Source: Isoetes taiwanensis (Eukaryota > Streptophyta > Lycopodiopsida > Isoetales > Isoetaceae). From it: a stretch of 64,000 nt of DNA. Positions within the stretch are counted from its first letter, which is position 1. Every line of letters begins with the position of its first letter. Positions 1-12,814 of the stretch are shown here, one piece after another. The notes beneath the pieces were generated by a model, which saw only the letters and a list, made by a program, of their open reading frames with translations, made no database searches and was not told the origin of the DNA. A program made the position numbers and the translations under genes. The stretch spans positions 32,967,166-33,031,165 of the forward strand of contig JAJEKV010000003.1 in assembly GCA_021234155.1 (NCBI GenBank), read 5' to 3'.

Positions 1-1087
1 ATAGTATAATGATGCAACTTAGGGTGAACAAAATAGAATAAAATTCTTACATCCGCAAAGACGCCATGACACAGTTACAATTGGACTAATACAATCATTT
101 TATATCAGAATTTAAAAATCCAGGTCTCAAGGGTTTTAGGAGAAAGCATTTTGCAGTAATAATGAAATAAAGTTAGAAAATGTACTAAATCACAAGCTCA
201 TTGTTGCTGCTGGTTCAACAATAGATGATAATGAGCATGCAACCCCTCAAAAATATATAAAACCAGGTCGAGTACAAAATGTGTACTAAGAAGCTCTAGA
301 AGTATGAAATGGCATGTAATGTTAGTTTATGATTTCTAATCATCACAAATCTAGGACATCTTGAAGCGTATGCTGTTCATCCTCAAGAACTAGTAGATAA
401 CAACATGCATATAGTCTCATTTCTCATGGCAATTATGCCATTCCCATTTGCCTATTTCAATTTGGAGATGGGATCCTATATGAATTAATACAATAGCTAC
501 AAGCAAATAGACCTATGGCCCACATGTGAAAGTGGAATCTATACGCATATCATAACTTGGTCCAAAGCATCTGCCCATAGATTGTTTATATCATTGTTCT
601 ATCTTGTCAGATATCCCCTTGTTCTTGTTCTTTAGAGGATGCTCAATCTAAAAAAGTATACATTATTTCTTTATGCATTGTATGTTCGAATTGCTCACAA
701 TCATTCTTTTAACATGCCATTCAACAATCAGGATAGCCAATATACAAGATGTCATTCGACAATCAAGATAGCCAATATACAACAAATTTAATGATCGAAC
801 CTGCTAAGAAAATAAATTTTACTTTATGAATGGTAATATATATCATATTTGGTTGTTTATTCCACAAGATTCATCACATAGAAGATGATCTAAATGGATA
901 AAGGGGCTCCCATTGGTAGCCATAAATAATATTAATAGTAATTCGTCAAAGGTATGCTTTGTAATTCCAGAGCAAGAATTAATGATTGTACATGCCAATG
1001 TTAATATCGGAATACAAGTCAAAGTTAGTAGATTTGATCTCCAACTTATATATGAGGCTTTTGATCTTCAAACTGCATATTGATAAA
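1..1087. other. Non-coding flank, no gene seen
   Basis: AT-rich sequence with no supported reading frame. A small imperfect duplication is visible at about 715-785, where a phrase containing 'atagccaatatacaa' occurs twice around 'cattcgacaatc'. It lies 3' of the LBD gene, which is on the minus strand, and may contain that gene's downstream region. Confidence 0.5.
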
Positions 1088-1152
1088 CTTGCGATCTTCA
1101 AAATCCAAATTGGGAAGGGGCTTGCGATCTTCAAAATCCAAATTGGGAAGGG
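1088..1152. repeat. 33-bp tandem duplication
   Basis: The phrase beginning 'cttgcgatcttcaaaatcc' starts at 1088 and again at 1121, giving two adjacent copies with a 33-bp period and almost no differences. It lies just 3' of the LBD stop codon. Confidence 0.9.
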
Positions 1153-1190
1153 AAATATCGTCCGACCTGTAGAAAAGATGTTCGAGTTAA

Positions 1191-1290
1191 TAAGAAAGAT
1201 ATATTCAACATGTTGGAAAAGAACTATCATGAAAGACGGTAGAAATATAAGAAAGATATATTCAACAACTATCATGAAAGACGGTAGAAA
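1191..1290. repeat. Imperfect tandem duplication, about 57-bp offset
   Basis: The phrase 'taagaaagatatattcaaca' occurs at 1191 and 1248, and each is followed by 'aactatcatgaaagacggt'. The first copy has an extra stretch of about 11 bp ('tgttggaaaag') between the two halves. The repeat abuts the stop codon of the LBD gene. Confidence 0.85.
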
Positions 1291-1292
1291 CC

Positions 1293-1886
1293 TTACCTAC
1301 GTATAAATTCTCCTCGTCTATCATATAAGACACTACGATTGGGATCCTCGAAAATCATACTGAGGCCATTGTCATAATCCATATCAATTAAGCTAGAACT
1401 GGAGCACCCAACATCATGAGCAATTAAATTGGAATTAGAGCATCCAACATCATGAACAATCAAATTGGAATTAGAGCATCCATCACGAGGAGGAGGTGGT
1501 GTAGCAACTTGTGGTTGGTAAAGGATGGAAGCTTGGTGTTGTAGAGCAGCTATCCGACTTCTTAGTATTTCAATCTCATGGTTGAGGCGCATCACTTGTC
1601 GTTCAAGGTTTTGAATGATGCCTAGAGACCCTTTGATTGGGTCCTCCTGTCGTGCGTTGGCCTCAAAGATCAACGAGTTGACTACGTCGTTATGGCGGTT
1701 ACGAGGTGTTTCGCCAAGAATACGGACCATGTTGCACACCCCAAAAAGCTTCTTGCAATTGAGGAAGTTGGGTTCATTATGTGCAGGAAAGTAGGGCGCT
1801 AGGACGCACTCAGGGGTGCATTTTCGCCTCTGGTACTTACATGCTGCACATGCTGTGCTAGAACCATTACTCCCTGAAGCACTCAT
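1293..1886 (-). CDS. LOB-domain (LBD) transcription factor, about 197 aa
   Basis: Plant-specific nuclear DNA-binding protein of the LATERAL ORGAN BOUNDARIES DOMAIN family; members act in organ boundaries and lateral organ development. The chosen start (ATG at 1886-1884) is internal to a longer frame. It directly precedes the domain and lies 12 nt inside a 3' splice-like site (TTTGTTTCAG on the minus strand), so the frame upstream may be a 5' UTR intron. The zinc-binding C block CAACKYQRRKCTPEC fits CX2CX6CX3C exactly. A GAS-like block follows, with FGVCNMVRILG in place of the usual FGASNV core, then a leucine-rich coiled-coil segment (IIQNLERQVMRLNHEIEIL) typical of class I. The C-terminal tail has three copies of a 12-residue unit (GCSNSNLIVHDV and variants). 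The frame is open throughout. It is probably a functional gene; its exact subgroup cannot be told from this window. Confidence 0.86.
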   Translation of the reverse strand: MSASGSNGSSTACAACKYQRRKCTPECVLAPYFPAHNEPNFLNCKKLFGVCNMVRILGETPRNRHNDVVNSLIFEANARQEDPIKGSLGIIQNLERQVMRLNHEIEILRSRIAALQHQASILYQPQVATPPPPRDGCSNSNLIVHDVGCSNSNLIAHDVGCSSSSLIDMDYDNGLSMIFEDPNRSVLYDRRGEFIRR

Positions 1887-1931
1887 CACCCCCTTCCTGA
1901 AACAAACCCAAAGACTTGGAGTTATCTTCAT

Positions 1932-4438
1932 ACCAACTTATTTATCTATGCAACCCACTTTAACGTGCTATTTTCTATGACAAATCTACTATATACATGT
2001 GCCTCTTTTCCCTAATAAAAACTTAGAACGTAAAACTCCTATTTGGGAAAAAAAAATATAGTGCTGTAAGACGGGGAGCTTTTGATGGGCCAGACGCCAT
2101 AGCCAGAGCTTCAGATACACTTGAAGGTTGCAGGCGCCATCTGTAATCATCTTTGAAAAAATCATACAAACGTATCAAAATGTTTTCCAACCAACCTTAA
2201 GAGGCCCGATGGAAAAAGTAAGCATCATCAGTCTTTCTTGGGCAAAACACAGGCTAAAAAGCGCCTGCTTGAAAATAGATTCACGCCTCGGATATTTTAT
2301 TGGAAATAGAAACTCTTCTATATTTGGGAAAAGCTGAGAATTAAGTGGGATTTAAAGAAAAAGGTAACATCAGTTTTGGTCAGACATGACGCAAGATATT
2401 TTGAAACCACCAACGGGTCACTGGAAAACATGTCAATCTTGCAAGAAGAGGATTTTGGGCTAAACTTTCAAGGTTGCACCCGTTTTTTGTGTATAGTTGC
2501 CGGTCATGTTATGTTTTAAGCAGGTTAAAGCATTTGTTTATTAGTGTATTGAGCAGGAAAGCAAACTTCTGTATACTTCTGTGGCTCCATTCTATGCAAC
2601 ATTACGATGACCAAAAAGGCATGGAGCAACTTTAAATTCTTGAGGTAGATGTAATGAATCTAAGCTATGATTAGGGATTTGAACTTGTGATCATGTTCAT
2701 TGTTCACTTTTAATAGTGAAACTCAAATAAATATTCTTCTTCTTGAAACCTGCAATTACAAGAGAGGCTGCTATCTAGTCCTATCATAAACCTTTAAAAG
2801 TTTCACATCAAAGCTTACAATTCTGTTTTCTTCAGTCAAGGACCAGCCAAAGATAACGGGAAAAAGAGATAATATCCGTTAAATTGTATATAGCGAGAGA
2901 TTGCATATCTAGCCTGCAATCCCATGAAGCCAGATGGGGAATTAGATGAAGGAGCACGTTTGGTGTCAAGGATTGGAAGCCAACAATGTTTTACAAAATT
3001 GTTTTGCACATCTGAGAAAAGAATCAATGTAAGAACCGATTCAATCTGTGGCACCAGCATTGCAATCACCAGCTTTGACCCCTGAATCTTCAGCAGCCTT
3101 AGTACTAAAAGGTTCATTTCTTAGATGCTATCAGTGAATCTCATTTCATCTTTTAATTTTAATATCATAGCTTCTACTTTGAAAATGACTGTCAGCATTT
3201 AGAATAAGATCCAATCGTTTAACATGCATACAATTGTTTAAGGTATATGTAGGTTATATCTATGGTTGATGCAGCTAAAAAGCTTACAGCTTATAGTGGG
3301 TTAAGATTGGAGTTCGTATCATGTAGGCTTCTATTAGTATGTATGAAACTGGAACAGCTCTGTTACTTTTTAGAGGTTTGTTGTAGCAACAACTATGAGC
3401 ACCTGGGTTTGTCTATGAGCTCTCACCTTGTTTGCACCATGATTTGGCTGCTCTGCAAATTCCAACACTGAGAAGAACTATAGGTAATTTGAATTGGTAT
3501 TTGCTTCCATGAGTGTTATCCAGTGCTTGCATTTGAATAAGTTAAGGTTTGAATATATTGCAAGTATCTGGATAAATTATGGAAATCATTTTGATTTTAT
3601 CCAGTGTCTGCAGGCTGCTAAAACTTCAAATCTGCAATTTGTATCTTTGTCATAGGAAGTAACAGATTCTGCATACATGTAAAGAGCTGCTGAAGTCATT
3701 TCAATTTTATCTTCTACATCAAAGATTTGTTTAGTTGCGTGTTTTGTAGGGTTCATTCACATCTATATTTAGATCTCAAGCTTTCTTTTGCTTTTAGTGC
3801 CATCATCTGGCAAGTTGAGCAAGGTTTATTGCATATGGCGCTAGGTATGTGTGTCACCATCTTCTTAGAATTTGAACTCATCCTAAATGTTTGATTATCA
3901 TGTTATATCAGCTCTATGTGCCATATTGAGCCTGTCAAACGGTCTCTAATGGTGATACATCTAATGGATATCATATACATTGCAAGCTTCTGCCAATGGC
4001 CTTGCAATTGTATTTATTTGTGGCTGTGATTTTGATGCGCAAAGGTGTTTGCACTGGCATTAGGCTGAGGTAAAATGCTCTTTTTTTTGCTCGAATAGAA
4101 ATGCAGTTGCTCCTCTGAACATCGTAGATTTTAACGTGAACATCTCCAATGGTAGAATGTTTATAATGCTAAACCAATATGCAAGAAACTGAACGGCCTC
4201 ATTCTGAGGCTTTCCATATGTGTTGGAGTAGCAAAGGGGATCGAGCTTGAAATATATGCGGTCAGGGTTTGCTATTGGTGTTAAAGATGGAGCACATTTC
4301 ATAGGTATCTTGCCCTGCCTAATACATCTGCCCTGCCTCATTCGTCTCTGTTCTGAATGTCAGTTTGCTTTATGTTCCATATGCGTTTGTTTATTTTCAT
4401 GGTGCTTCTTTGGCGGTAAACTGTTAATTGATACAAAC
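1932..4438. other. Intergenic or intronic sequence, no confident gene
   Basis: No family is recognised in any frame; open frames here are short and lack conserved motifs. The part next to 1932 is the upstream (promoter or 5' UTR) side of the minus-strand LBD gene. The part near 3800-4440 may be intron of the orphan plus-strand gene that follows. Confidence 0.4.
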
Positions 4439-4814
4439 ATGGAGGCGTTCAGCACTTTCGCACTGCTTATTGTATCTACCTGGGATCCAGATCCACCTAA
4501 TAAAATGTGGAATGTTCAAGTTGGTGAGTTACAGAAGGTAAGGAAAGAATAAAACGGCACTGAAACATTCATTAAATTAGACATGTGCTTTTGTGATAAA
4601 CCAAATGTGCAAAGCTAAACGTTAAAGATATCTTATGCTGTTGATGGACGAATTGATGATGCTTTTTCCACCTTTGTTACAGTGTGCTTTGAAAGATCTT
4701 GCTAATTTGAAGGATAAAAGTCATATTCTCAAATCCGCTCGGAAGATGACATCTTTGTTGTATCATTTTGCCATCGGTGATGAAATACAAGGTTTCTTGG
4801 TGAAGTTTGTGAAG
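4439..4814 (+). CDS. Two candidate exons of an unidentified host gene
   Basis: Two coding-like blocks are joined by canonical splice signals. The first is open from an ATG at 4439 and ends at 4537 (ACAGAAG followed by gtaagg). The second starts at 4683 after 'cctttgttacag' and ends at 4814 (GTGAAG followed by gtgagt). The second block is exactly 132 bp, or 44 codons with no stop, and both exon ends fall on codon boundaries. The join therefore reads VGELQK then CALKDLANLKDKSHILKSA and continues. The 145-bp intron is a normal plant length. The translated blocks are rich in Lys and Leu and look alpha-helical, but I do not recognise the family. The true 5' start and the downstream exons are not found, so this may be a gene fragment carried by a duplication. 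Confidence 0.42.
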
Positions 4815-7285
4815 GTGAGTAAGATTTGTTTTGAGCATGTCATTCAGCCTGATGATCATCATATGAAGTCAACAGCACTGCAAGAGTCTACAGAATTCAC
4901 AGATCTACATTACTTGCATTTTACAGGCATTAAGCAGAGACCTCCAACCAATACATTAAATCCTGTTGTTTCTTTAAGCAAATCTTTTGCTTCCACAAAG
5001 TAACTAGCATGGCCTAAAGGTTCAATCATGTGACTATACTCTTTTCTATCTGGCATGATGCCATGATACTCCCTCGAATGTTCGAAGTACCAATGACCTT
5101 TTTCAACCAGACATCATAATTACATGCAAGAATTATACACAGAATTGTTGCCTTATTTGGTCGCATACCTTTTTCTTACATCCTTTTAAAGTAGTCCAAG
5201 GCAAAAAAGTTTTGCTATATTTTGTGTATATCCCGTAATCCAAGGTAACCCTGTGATAAGCAATATCATGGATACAACACTATGATTGGATAAGAATAAA
5301 GACCTCATGTGAACGCATTCACATTTGGCATACATAATAATTAAACTATTTCAATTGTCCCATAATTTACCACATGATCTGGATAAAGTTTCTTTGACTT
5401 TTGTTGTTAATAAATCGTGAATGCTAAAAATTGTGTATTCAAGTGTTAATCCAAAGAGCCCGACCCGCTTTGTTAGTCGTTGAAGAGGCATGAGTTGCAT
5501 CTCTTCATGAATGGACACTTCCACCACTGTCCTCGGTATGGATTACGTGTACAAGCACAAACTCGATTGTGGGTTTGCTCAGTGAGATTAATATCCTACG
5601 ACATCACATTACCTTTAAATCTCGCCGAACAAACCTTCATATAATTTATGCTATTTGTTCTTGAGTCTCTGCTGAACTTTTCACTTGCAACATATGATAA
5701 ATATTACCACCATAACGTATTCTATTACTATGGGTGCCATCAAATGTGGGCTTATTCCCAAATTACAAGTTAGGTACCACTGCTGTGGACTTACCCTTAA
5801 CTTTGTAATGCAATACTTGAACTCTATTTCAAGTCTTTGGAAGCCGACAAGATCAACCTGACAACCCCACTACTCTTCACACATAAAATGGGTGTGCTAT
5901 TTGCATATGGCTTTTCCTAACTTCTCCCCTTTGATCTGGAACTTCCAAACAAGATCTAGGTTGAGTGTTTTAGGTCTTGAGGAACATTGTCATCAAGGAC
6001 CCAAGAGCAGTGCCCTATGGAGTACCACTTAGAGGTGGCTTTAACATCATGTAGATGACCACTAGTTTGTGGGTTTATACATCCAAATTATTATGATGGT
6101 TTTTATTATGTTTGAACAACTTATCTGGAGTGCGATGACCCGAACACTCTTGAGCCCAGCTTGTAGCCTGGTGGCTGAGATCAGATTCGCCATCACCACA
6201 TAGAGAACCTTCTTCATTTTCAATTATGAGCATTGCTGGCAATCAAATGCCTGGCAAGGAGATGCGATCTTCAAGGCCGACATTCCATCATAAGACTCAA
6301 TTGCCGGCGATGAGTCACTCGAAATTTCTATGATAGAATTGAGATGGAGCATCATGAATTGGAGGTCATCATCCGGCGGATCTCAATAATCTCAAGAGGA
6401 CTCTCGCGAATCCCGGGGACCATTCATGGAAACCCTGGGTTCTTGGTCTCTCTCCTGATGGTGTGTAAATGGTACACCGCTATCAAGCACTTCAATATGC
6501 TCGAGCAACAATAGTAGTTGTTGAGGTCCAAATTTGGATGATGTGGAATTACAATCCATTATTTTAACTCTTTTATCGAATTCTTAAAGAGTTCGGCATT
6601 AACAAATAACGGTGAGTACCACCTTTCGCCTGGAAGAGGGTGAGTACTGAACCTTGTGAGTTCAAGATTGTTCTTCTCGGGCAGCGTCTCTTCCCCGTCC
6701 GCAGTTATCAAAGCATCAAGTGAAAATTGTAAGGATTTTCGCCTGTTTGAGATGGCAAGATGTCTAATCAAACAAGTTTCCGCCATGTAGGGAGTCTCTG
6801 AGGAGGCGCAGCTCTTCAAGAGTAATTTGAAAGCAGAAAAAATTGTGTCACTTGTGATTGGAGCAAGAATTAAAATCGATTTGTGAGAGCAACTGAGGAG
6901 GCTTGGAATCGAAGGCCTCGTTAGAGGGCGCACTTCGCTTACCTTCGTGTTTGTCCACATGGTACTGTTGCTGTACCTCATGCCCTAGATTTTTGGTCAC
7001 AACGCCATATCCGCTGGCTTGGCCCCGCTCCAAATATATCCTCAGCAGAGCCAAAGATGGTATTTCAATTCATTTAAGAAATGTAAGATTTTGCCATCTT
7101 CATTGGTCTTCTCACGCCGGCCACGTTAAAGTTTGAAATCGACCAGAGAGGTAAATCCAAATTTCGCTCAAGCAAATCTATCGGGTCGATGGTTCGCTTG
7201 GCTCCGGCTGATTAAAACCTATAAGTTAGACGTGCTCTTCCACGCGCTTCAGCCACAGAGACAAAAACTGCCTTCATAGATTTAT
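4815..7285. other. Unassigned sequence
   Basis: No protein family is recognised. Frames at 6559-7054 on the minus strand are open for up to 140 codons and lie directly downstream of the degraded Gypsy RNase H. They may be the ruined integrase end of that element, but I cannot see integrase motifs in them. Confidence 0.35.
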
Positions 7286-8460
7286 TTGGGTCAAATGCAG
7301 ACTGGCCCAGCTTGGGCTCACAAGTGTGAGCTGGCCAAGACAAGGGCATCGCTTCCCTTTGAGGGGATCCAGACGGTACTTGATCACAAAATCAATCCGA
7401 AACAGCTACTTGGAGTATGCCACGCCAGGCGAACGCGAGCACCTAACAGACTAAAATATTCTAGGATTTCAATGATCCGTGGTAGACTCCAGGACCTTAT
7501 AAGGAGATCCCTCCAGAAATGTTCCACCGAAAGAATCCATTATCGCCAACAACTCCTTTTCATAAATGGGATAGTTGATTTCAAAGTAGCCTTGAAACTC
7601 CATGAGTGATAGGCGATTGGATGCACCATGGTCATCCCTCCTCGTGACAGATCCCACTCAAGCGAAAATCGAAGCATATGCTCGGCCAACATACGGGCGC
7701 AGCGATCTCTGATGAGCAAGAATCGCTACTGTAGAAAGCATGTTTCAGGTAACGAAAGTGCATTCTCGCCTACGCCCATTCTCAAATGGCACGCCCCAAT
7801 CGTGAGGCGTGGTCAAACGAAAGGCGAATTCTCGGGCCAATTCGTAATAGCCGATAGAAATTGGCAAACCCAAGAAAACACCGAATATCTCGAATCTGAT
7901 GAAGGTGTTTGCCACTCCGCAGTCAACAGTGCTGACCTTTCACACCCATAGAGACCCATGTGGAAAGTGATGCGACAGCCAAGGAACCTCACACATTATC
8001 CTCGCCGAACTGACAAATTCTCAAGTTTGGCATATAACCATGCTCACGGTCAAGAACCCGCCGAACATGCCTCAAAATAACAAGAATGGTCATCCAAATA
8101 GATGATAATAAAGTGTCTAAGAACTCCTCGAAAACATCATTGGCCATAAGGCCGGAACACCCGGCTGGCATTTGTAAGTCCAAACGGCAGATAACTGCAC
8201 TCGTAATGGCTATGACCGAGCACAAAAAGTTGTTTCCACCATCACCCTCCCGGATCCGACAAGATTGTAGGCAACTCAAGATCACCCTTCGTGAAAATAA
8301 TGCGCACCTTGGAGTCGCCTCCAACAACTGGGATCAGAGAAGTGACACCGATTCTGCATCGTGATTTTGGCTGATACCGATAATCAACAACCGCACACAA
8401 CGAATCATCCTTCTTTTGGACGTAAGAAGGTAGGCGCCCAAATAGGGACCAGAAACCCAA
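7286..8460 (-). pseudogene. Degraded Ty3/Gypsy (chromovirus-like) pol: RT and RNase H
   Basis: Remains of a retrotransposon polyprotein read on the minus strand across several frames. From upstream to downstream there is an RT segment with KKDDSL and VDYR (about 8430-8380), then RIREGD (about 8265), then LTNAGRVF in place of LTNAPATF. The catalytic YLDD lies at 8100-8089, followed by a connection region with recognisable FLGFANFY-like spelling. The RNase H block has YEKELLAIMDSF and ends in TDH (7657-7469). The order and wording match chromovirus-type Gypsy elements. Frameshifts occur every few tens of residues, so it cannot be functional. It is a different lineage from the 9.6-27.5 kb family, whose RNase H and RT motifs are spelled differently. 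Confidence 0.78.
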
Positions 8461-9592
8461 CTCTATTCCTCAAACACCACGATATACCAGGGTATGAAAG
8501 AGATAATGAAATCAAAACTCCTGCGCAACAAAGGGTTGGCAGCTCAACCATAATGAGAGTTTGAAAGCACGAGAATTAGAAAGCGTGAGACAATATAGAT
8601 GGCTTCCACATAGTGAGGCAAGTGATTCTTGATCACAAGCGCATTTGTAGGGTCAAGGCTTGTACATGAATATCATGGCAAAGGCCCAGCTAAAATGCAA
8701 CAATTCGACCAGAAAAGTCCTCAATATGGAGTTCCCAAGAGCGAGGATGCGTAAAAAGTGCAGAGAAGTCCAAGAACACAGTAGTCGACCACAAAGAAAA
8801 AAAGATCATCTTGTTAAAGTAAACTTCCCAAAGATAGAGACGCCCAATTGTTATGCTTAGAGGTATGGAGAAGAGAGCACGATCCTCCGATCCGGAAAGC
8901 ACTAGTGCAGGAGTGTCTTCCGGTCACCGTTGAGGTTCGGTGATAAAGAACGAAGAACAGAGCAACTGTGCACCTCCTCAAGAAAGGAAGACACCCCACC
9001 GCCCCTCAAGCTCATTCGAGACACAAGTGAGGATAGTGGAACGCAAAGGACAAGTGGAGTAGCGGGGATCAATGCAAATTGTACAAAGGTATGCCCCATC
9101 GTGAGTTAACACAGAGAGTAGGCGTGAATACCACAGAGCCATGTTGAACATCACAGTTATAGGGAAAGATTTATCCACTAGGGTGCTGGGTTTGGAAATA
9201 GATGTCGGCTAGCGGGCTCAAGATGCATCAAGCCTCGCCAACATGACCGCGGGGTGGTCACGCTGCGTAACACGTGGATACTTTTATGAATCTTCTGGCA
9301 TGCAAATGCATCCTCTATGCGTGATGTCGCTCCGCTTGACCAATAGGGCGTACATATCAAGTGGAAGAGAGCAAGTGGATTTGAAAATGCGGAATTGGAT
9401 CACCGCTAATGGAAATCACATCACAACAAGGTTTCAAATCTCAGAGAACTGTGCTTTGAATGGCCCCCGTGGAGAAGGAAGCATTGTTATTTAAATCTTT
9501 TATGCTAAAGTATGTTGTACCGGTCGAAACCCGATTCCAACGGAACATATGTTAAGGGTCAGCCAGAAAACAAATGATATCACACGAAGAAC
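8461..9592. other. Probable upstream remnant of the same degraded Gypsy element
   Basis: By position this would be the protease and gag side of the minus-strand chromovirus-like element. No CCHC knuckle or protease active site could be made out, and only short conflicting frames remain. The left LTR of element A begins at 9593. Confidence 0.3.
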
Positions 9593-10163
9593 TGCTTGGG
9601 GTCTCGTTCGAACTCTCGGAAGACAAACTCCGTAGGACCCGGATCTAACAGAGAAACCGGGGACTATGTCACGCTGACGGCAAGAAGAGAAGAAAAAGAA
9701 GAAAAACAGAATAAATGGTGGAAGATGATGTAAGCTTCCTTGATATCAATGATGAGAATACATGAGCTCGCAAATAGAGAGAGAAATCAAGGGAGACAAG
9801 ACTCAAACTCATCTAAAACTTATGTGCTAACTCTACTCATATATATAGTACAATTTCTGCCTTGGGGCCCAATATAGAGACTCCGACCATCTCTTGCCGA
9901 CTCCCCGGGAAGGAGCCTGATTGCAGGAATGCTGGCGCCTTGAAAAGCTTGAATCACTGACGACGCGAGGGCGGTGACGGCCGTCATGCCCGAAAGGGCG
10001 CTTTGTTGATGTACCACAAAAAGTTTTGGATCAAGGTGGTTCCGCCGCTTGTCTTCGCGGAAGCCTTGGATGTTCCACCCGTGGTCGACCGAGGATCCTT
10101 GGAGCTTGACCTGGTCTGCCGTGGTGGCGAATAGTCTCGTACTGTGAGGCATGTAGATTAACA
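9593..10163 (-). repeat. LTR of element A
   Basis: On the plus strand it begins TGCTTGGGGTC and ends ATTAACA; on the minus strand it would start TGTTAAT. It contains a TATATATA box (about 9840-9848, minus sense). It matches the LTRs at 14370, 16521 and 26880 over its whole length, with many short indels. A purine-rich tract on the minus strand (plus-strand 'ctcccctcacc', 10164-10174) abuts its interior side and marks it as a 3' LTR. Confidence 0.85.
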
Positions 10164-11516
10164 CTCCCCTCACCTCAAACGGTATACCTGTGAGGAAGAA
10201 AAAGCAGGAGGAAGCTGCCGTGAGGGCTGAAGCCATCTGCCCAAGTGATCCTCACGGAGTGAGGACTTCCGGCAACCATTATGGTAATCGGGCTTATGAG
10301 ATCCCCGCGATTGAAGCTTGAGGAGTGTTTTGGCCAAGGGCGTGATCTACCATCAAGAAAAGCGAGAGCGCACTTTGCTGCCTCAAGGGTGCTGCGGGCG
10401 TCCTAAGAAATGTACCGATATTCCATGAGGAGACAGTCTCAAGGCCAAAGGCAATCGACACCGCATTCGATTGCAAAGAAAATGTATCCGATTGCATGAG
10501 CTAGCAAAATGCATTTGAGAGCAACAAGTAAAACCCCGCTAAGATGGATGTGGCGGATCGTGAGGTGGAGGCATTCCGGCAAGAAGGTGTCGAGGGACCA
10601 TACATCCGCCGGGCCGCTGCCAACCACGCCCGCCAGCAATGTAGATCCAATTGTGGTGTTGTCCGCAGGGCACCCTTCCCAATGAGCTGGGCAACAAAAC
10701 GGATCCCAACGGATCGGGTCGAGATCCGAGGTGGTGTGTCCAAACTTAAGGCCGACTCCATCTGGGCACATGACCTTGGTCCAAAAAGGAAGGCGCCAAT
10801 CGAGTCAGAAACCCGGGGCGGAGGCACGCCAGGGAAGGAGAAGTGTTTCATGCCTGCGCTAAGCTGTCAGAGCGGTTCCCCGAATTAATCGGGACAAGAT
10901 TCGATCAAGAGCCCCGACACCAACGATCCCAAAGAGAAGCAAGAGAGTCGAGTTGAGGAGGGCTATCCCCATCCGCGGGGACCGTGGCCTTTGCTATCCA
11001 ATGTGTGTAGCTTGTAATCGATTGTAACCGCCAGGTGCTGCATATAAATTTCAGCATAGGGAAGATCCTGATGTCCTAGATACTTCCGATTTGTGCCAGC
11101 CGGCCTGGGCTGCCGAGAGATAAATGATTGGCAAGCTCAGCATGTACTCGATGAAGAGTTTGGGTCTGAGCAGATCCGCAAGATATGGATTGTTATCCCT
11201 ACACCCATTGCATGGGGGTCACTCCCCCGAAATGGCGTGGCCCATTTCCAAAGTGTGTTCCCTGCGGTATCACCCAGAGAAACTTCATGAAATATGTGTT
11301 TTCATGGCCGGAACCTCACCAAGGATGTCTGATCGCATGCTAAAGGAGATCAAAGACGGCTGCGCACGCACAACCCTTTGTCTTCAAATGGAGAGTTCGC
11401 CAACCAAGAAAATTGCATCGTCAGTGGAATATCCACGTGGCCATCTACCGCATGCCACTGGAAGGAAGAGGTGGCGGCCGAGCAACCACACACCTGATAG
11501 CGTGAGGAACTGGAAG

Positions 11517-12814
11517 TCAACAGCATTCTGGAAGAATGGCGTATGGGCGCTTTAAGTTTTGCTCGAGCCTCACGAGATCAATAGCTTGGTCATACCGTTG
11601 TTCGAGATCACTGGATCCCAAGAACCTTTCGGAAAGGAAGAAGCGGACCGGGTCATGGACCCGCTTCTCGAGAAGTGTTGACCTGGGAGGAAGATTTCCG
11701 GTGTATTGAGATTTAAGCACGCAATCTCCAAGGTCATCCAAGATCTTCGCCTGCACTCTCTCAGAAGCTGATCTGAAGAGAGGTGAGCCGAGAGGTTCTG
11801 GTGGTAGAAAGTCGAGTCAAGGAGGCGACTTGAGCGCCCCAAGCTGAAAGATTTTGAACTTGAGTGCTGAAATTTTCACACAGCCGAGTACAAGGCATTG
11901 AGTTTAGCAATATCTCAAGGCCCTGGTACTCGCTGTGGGAGAGCGGTTTTGGACTTGTTGCAGCTCCAAGTAACAAAGTCCGACCTCGACCGGAGTTGAG
12001 CCTGTTGATCTCGCGAGCTGGCTGACTTGAGCTTGTGTACTTTTTTGAGATCCTGCATGAGCCCTGTAAGAGAGCTTCATGTTTGTCTGAAGTTTGCCTC
12101 CAAAGCCGGGGTAACCTGGGCAGTTGCGTGCCTTGAAGGTCCCGGGTAGCCCGTGATCGTAGGCCTCAAAGTGCCTCGGCTGAACCCCGCTCATAAGAGC
12201 GCCTTTGGGATTCTTGGTAACTTGAGAGCAAGCAGCCTTGAGCATCTCGCCGACATCGATACAACAACCGGACGAGGGTGTTGTGGTGGTGGAGCTTGAT
12301 GTTGCTCTGGTTTGGGATGTTTGGGGAAAATGGTGTGAAGTGGATGGTGTAGCGGAGGAGGAGACAAGACATGGGTGTGGACTGTGGACATGACCAAAGG
12401 GAAGACTCAAGTGAAGTGCCAACTTGGTGAGTGATTGAAGGAGCGTCGAGTGGGAATTATGAGAATTTGGTGGTGTGGGAGGGAAGTAATGACGGATGAG
12501 GCTTGAAAGTGGCTCTCTCACAAACTTAAATGGAAGTGGTACTGGCGGTCCATTTCTTGGAGAAGACGATAGAACATCATTTGGGGCCAATCTATGTGGT
12601 GTTTGGAGGTGTAGCAAGGAGGACCAGTTATAGAAAGGTTTATTGATATGGGTGTTCTGATAGAATACCCAAGGAATTTTCGCCACGTAAATTTAACAAA
12701 GGTTTCGTGGAGGCTTGTCGATATTGGTCGATCGATGGACATTGGCATAATAAAGGTGTGCATCAAACTCCTGACATCGGCGATCCCGTGATAGCGTACT
12801 CCGGCGATACACAA
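11517..12814 (-). pseudogene. Extra 3' ORF of the Gypsy family, copy in element A
   Basis: Open fragments downstream of integrase in the sense direction of the element. The block with HETFVKFTWRKFLGYSI and HIDWPQMMFYRLLQEMDR corresponds to the same block in element C at about 19.5 kb. The later part corresponds to the Gln/Ala-rich, coiled-coil-like stretch of C at 18.6-19.0 kb. Frames switch several times. The function is unknown; plant Gypsy lineages such as Athila and some Tat elements carry additional or env-like ORFs at this position. Confidence 0.55.
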
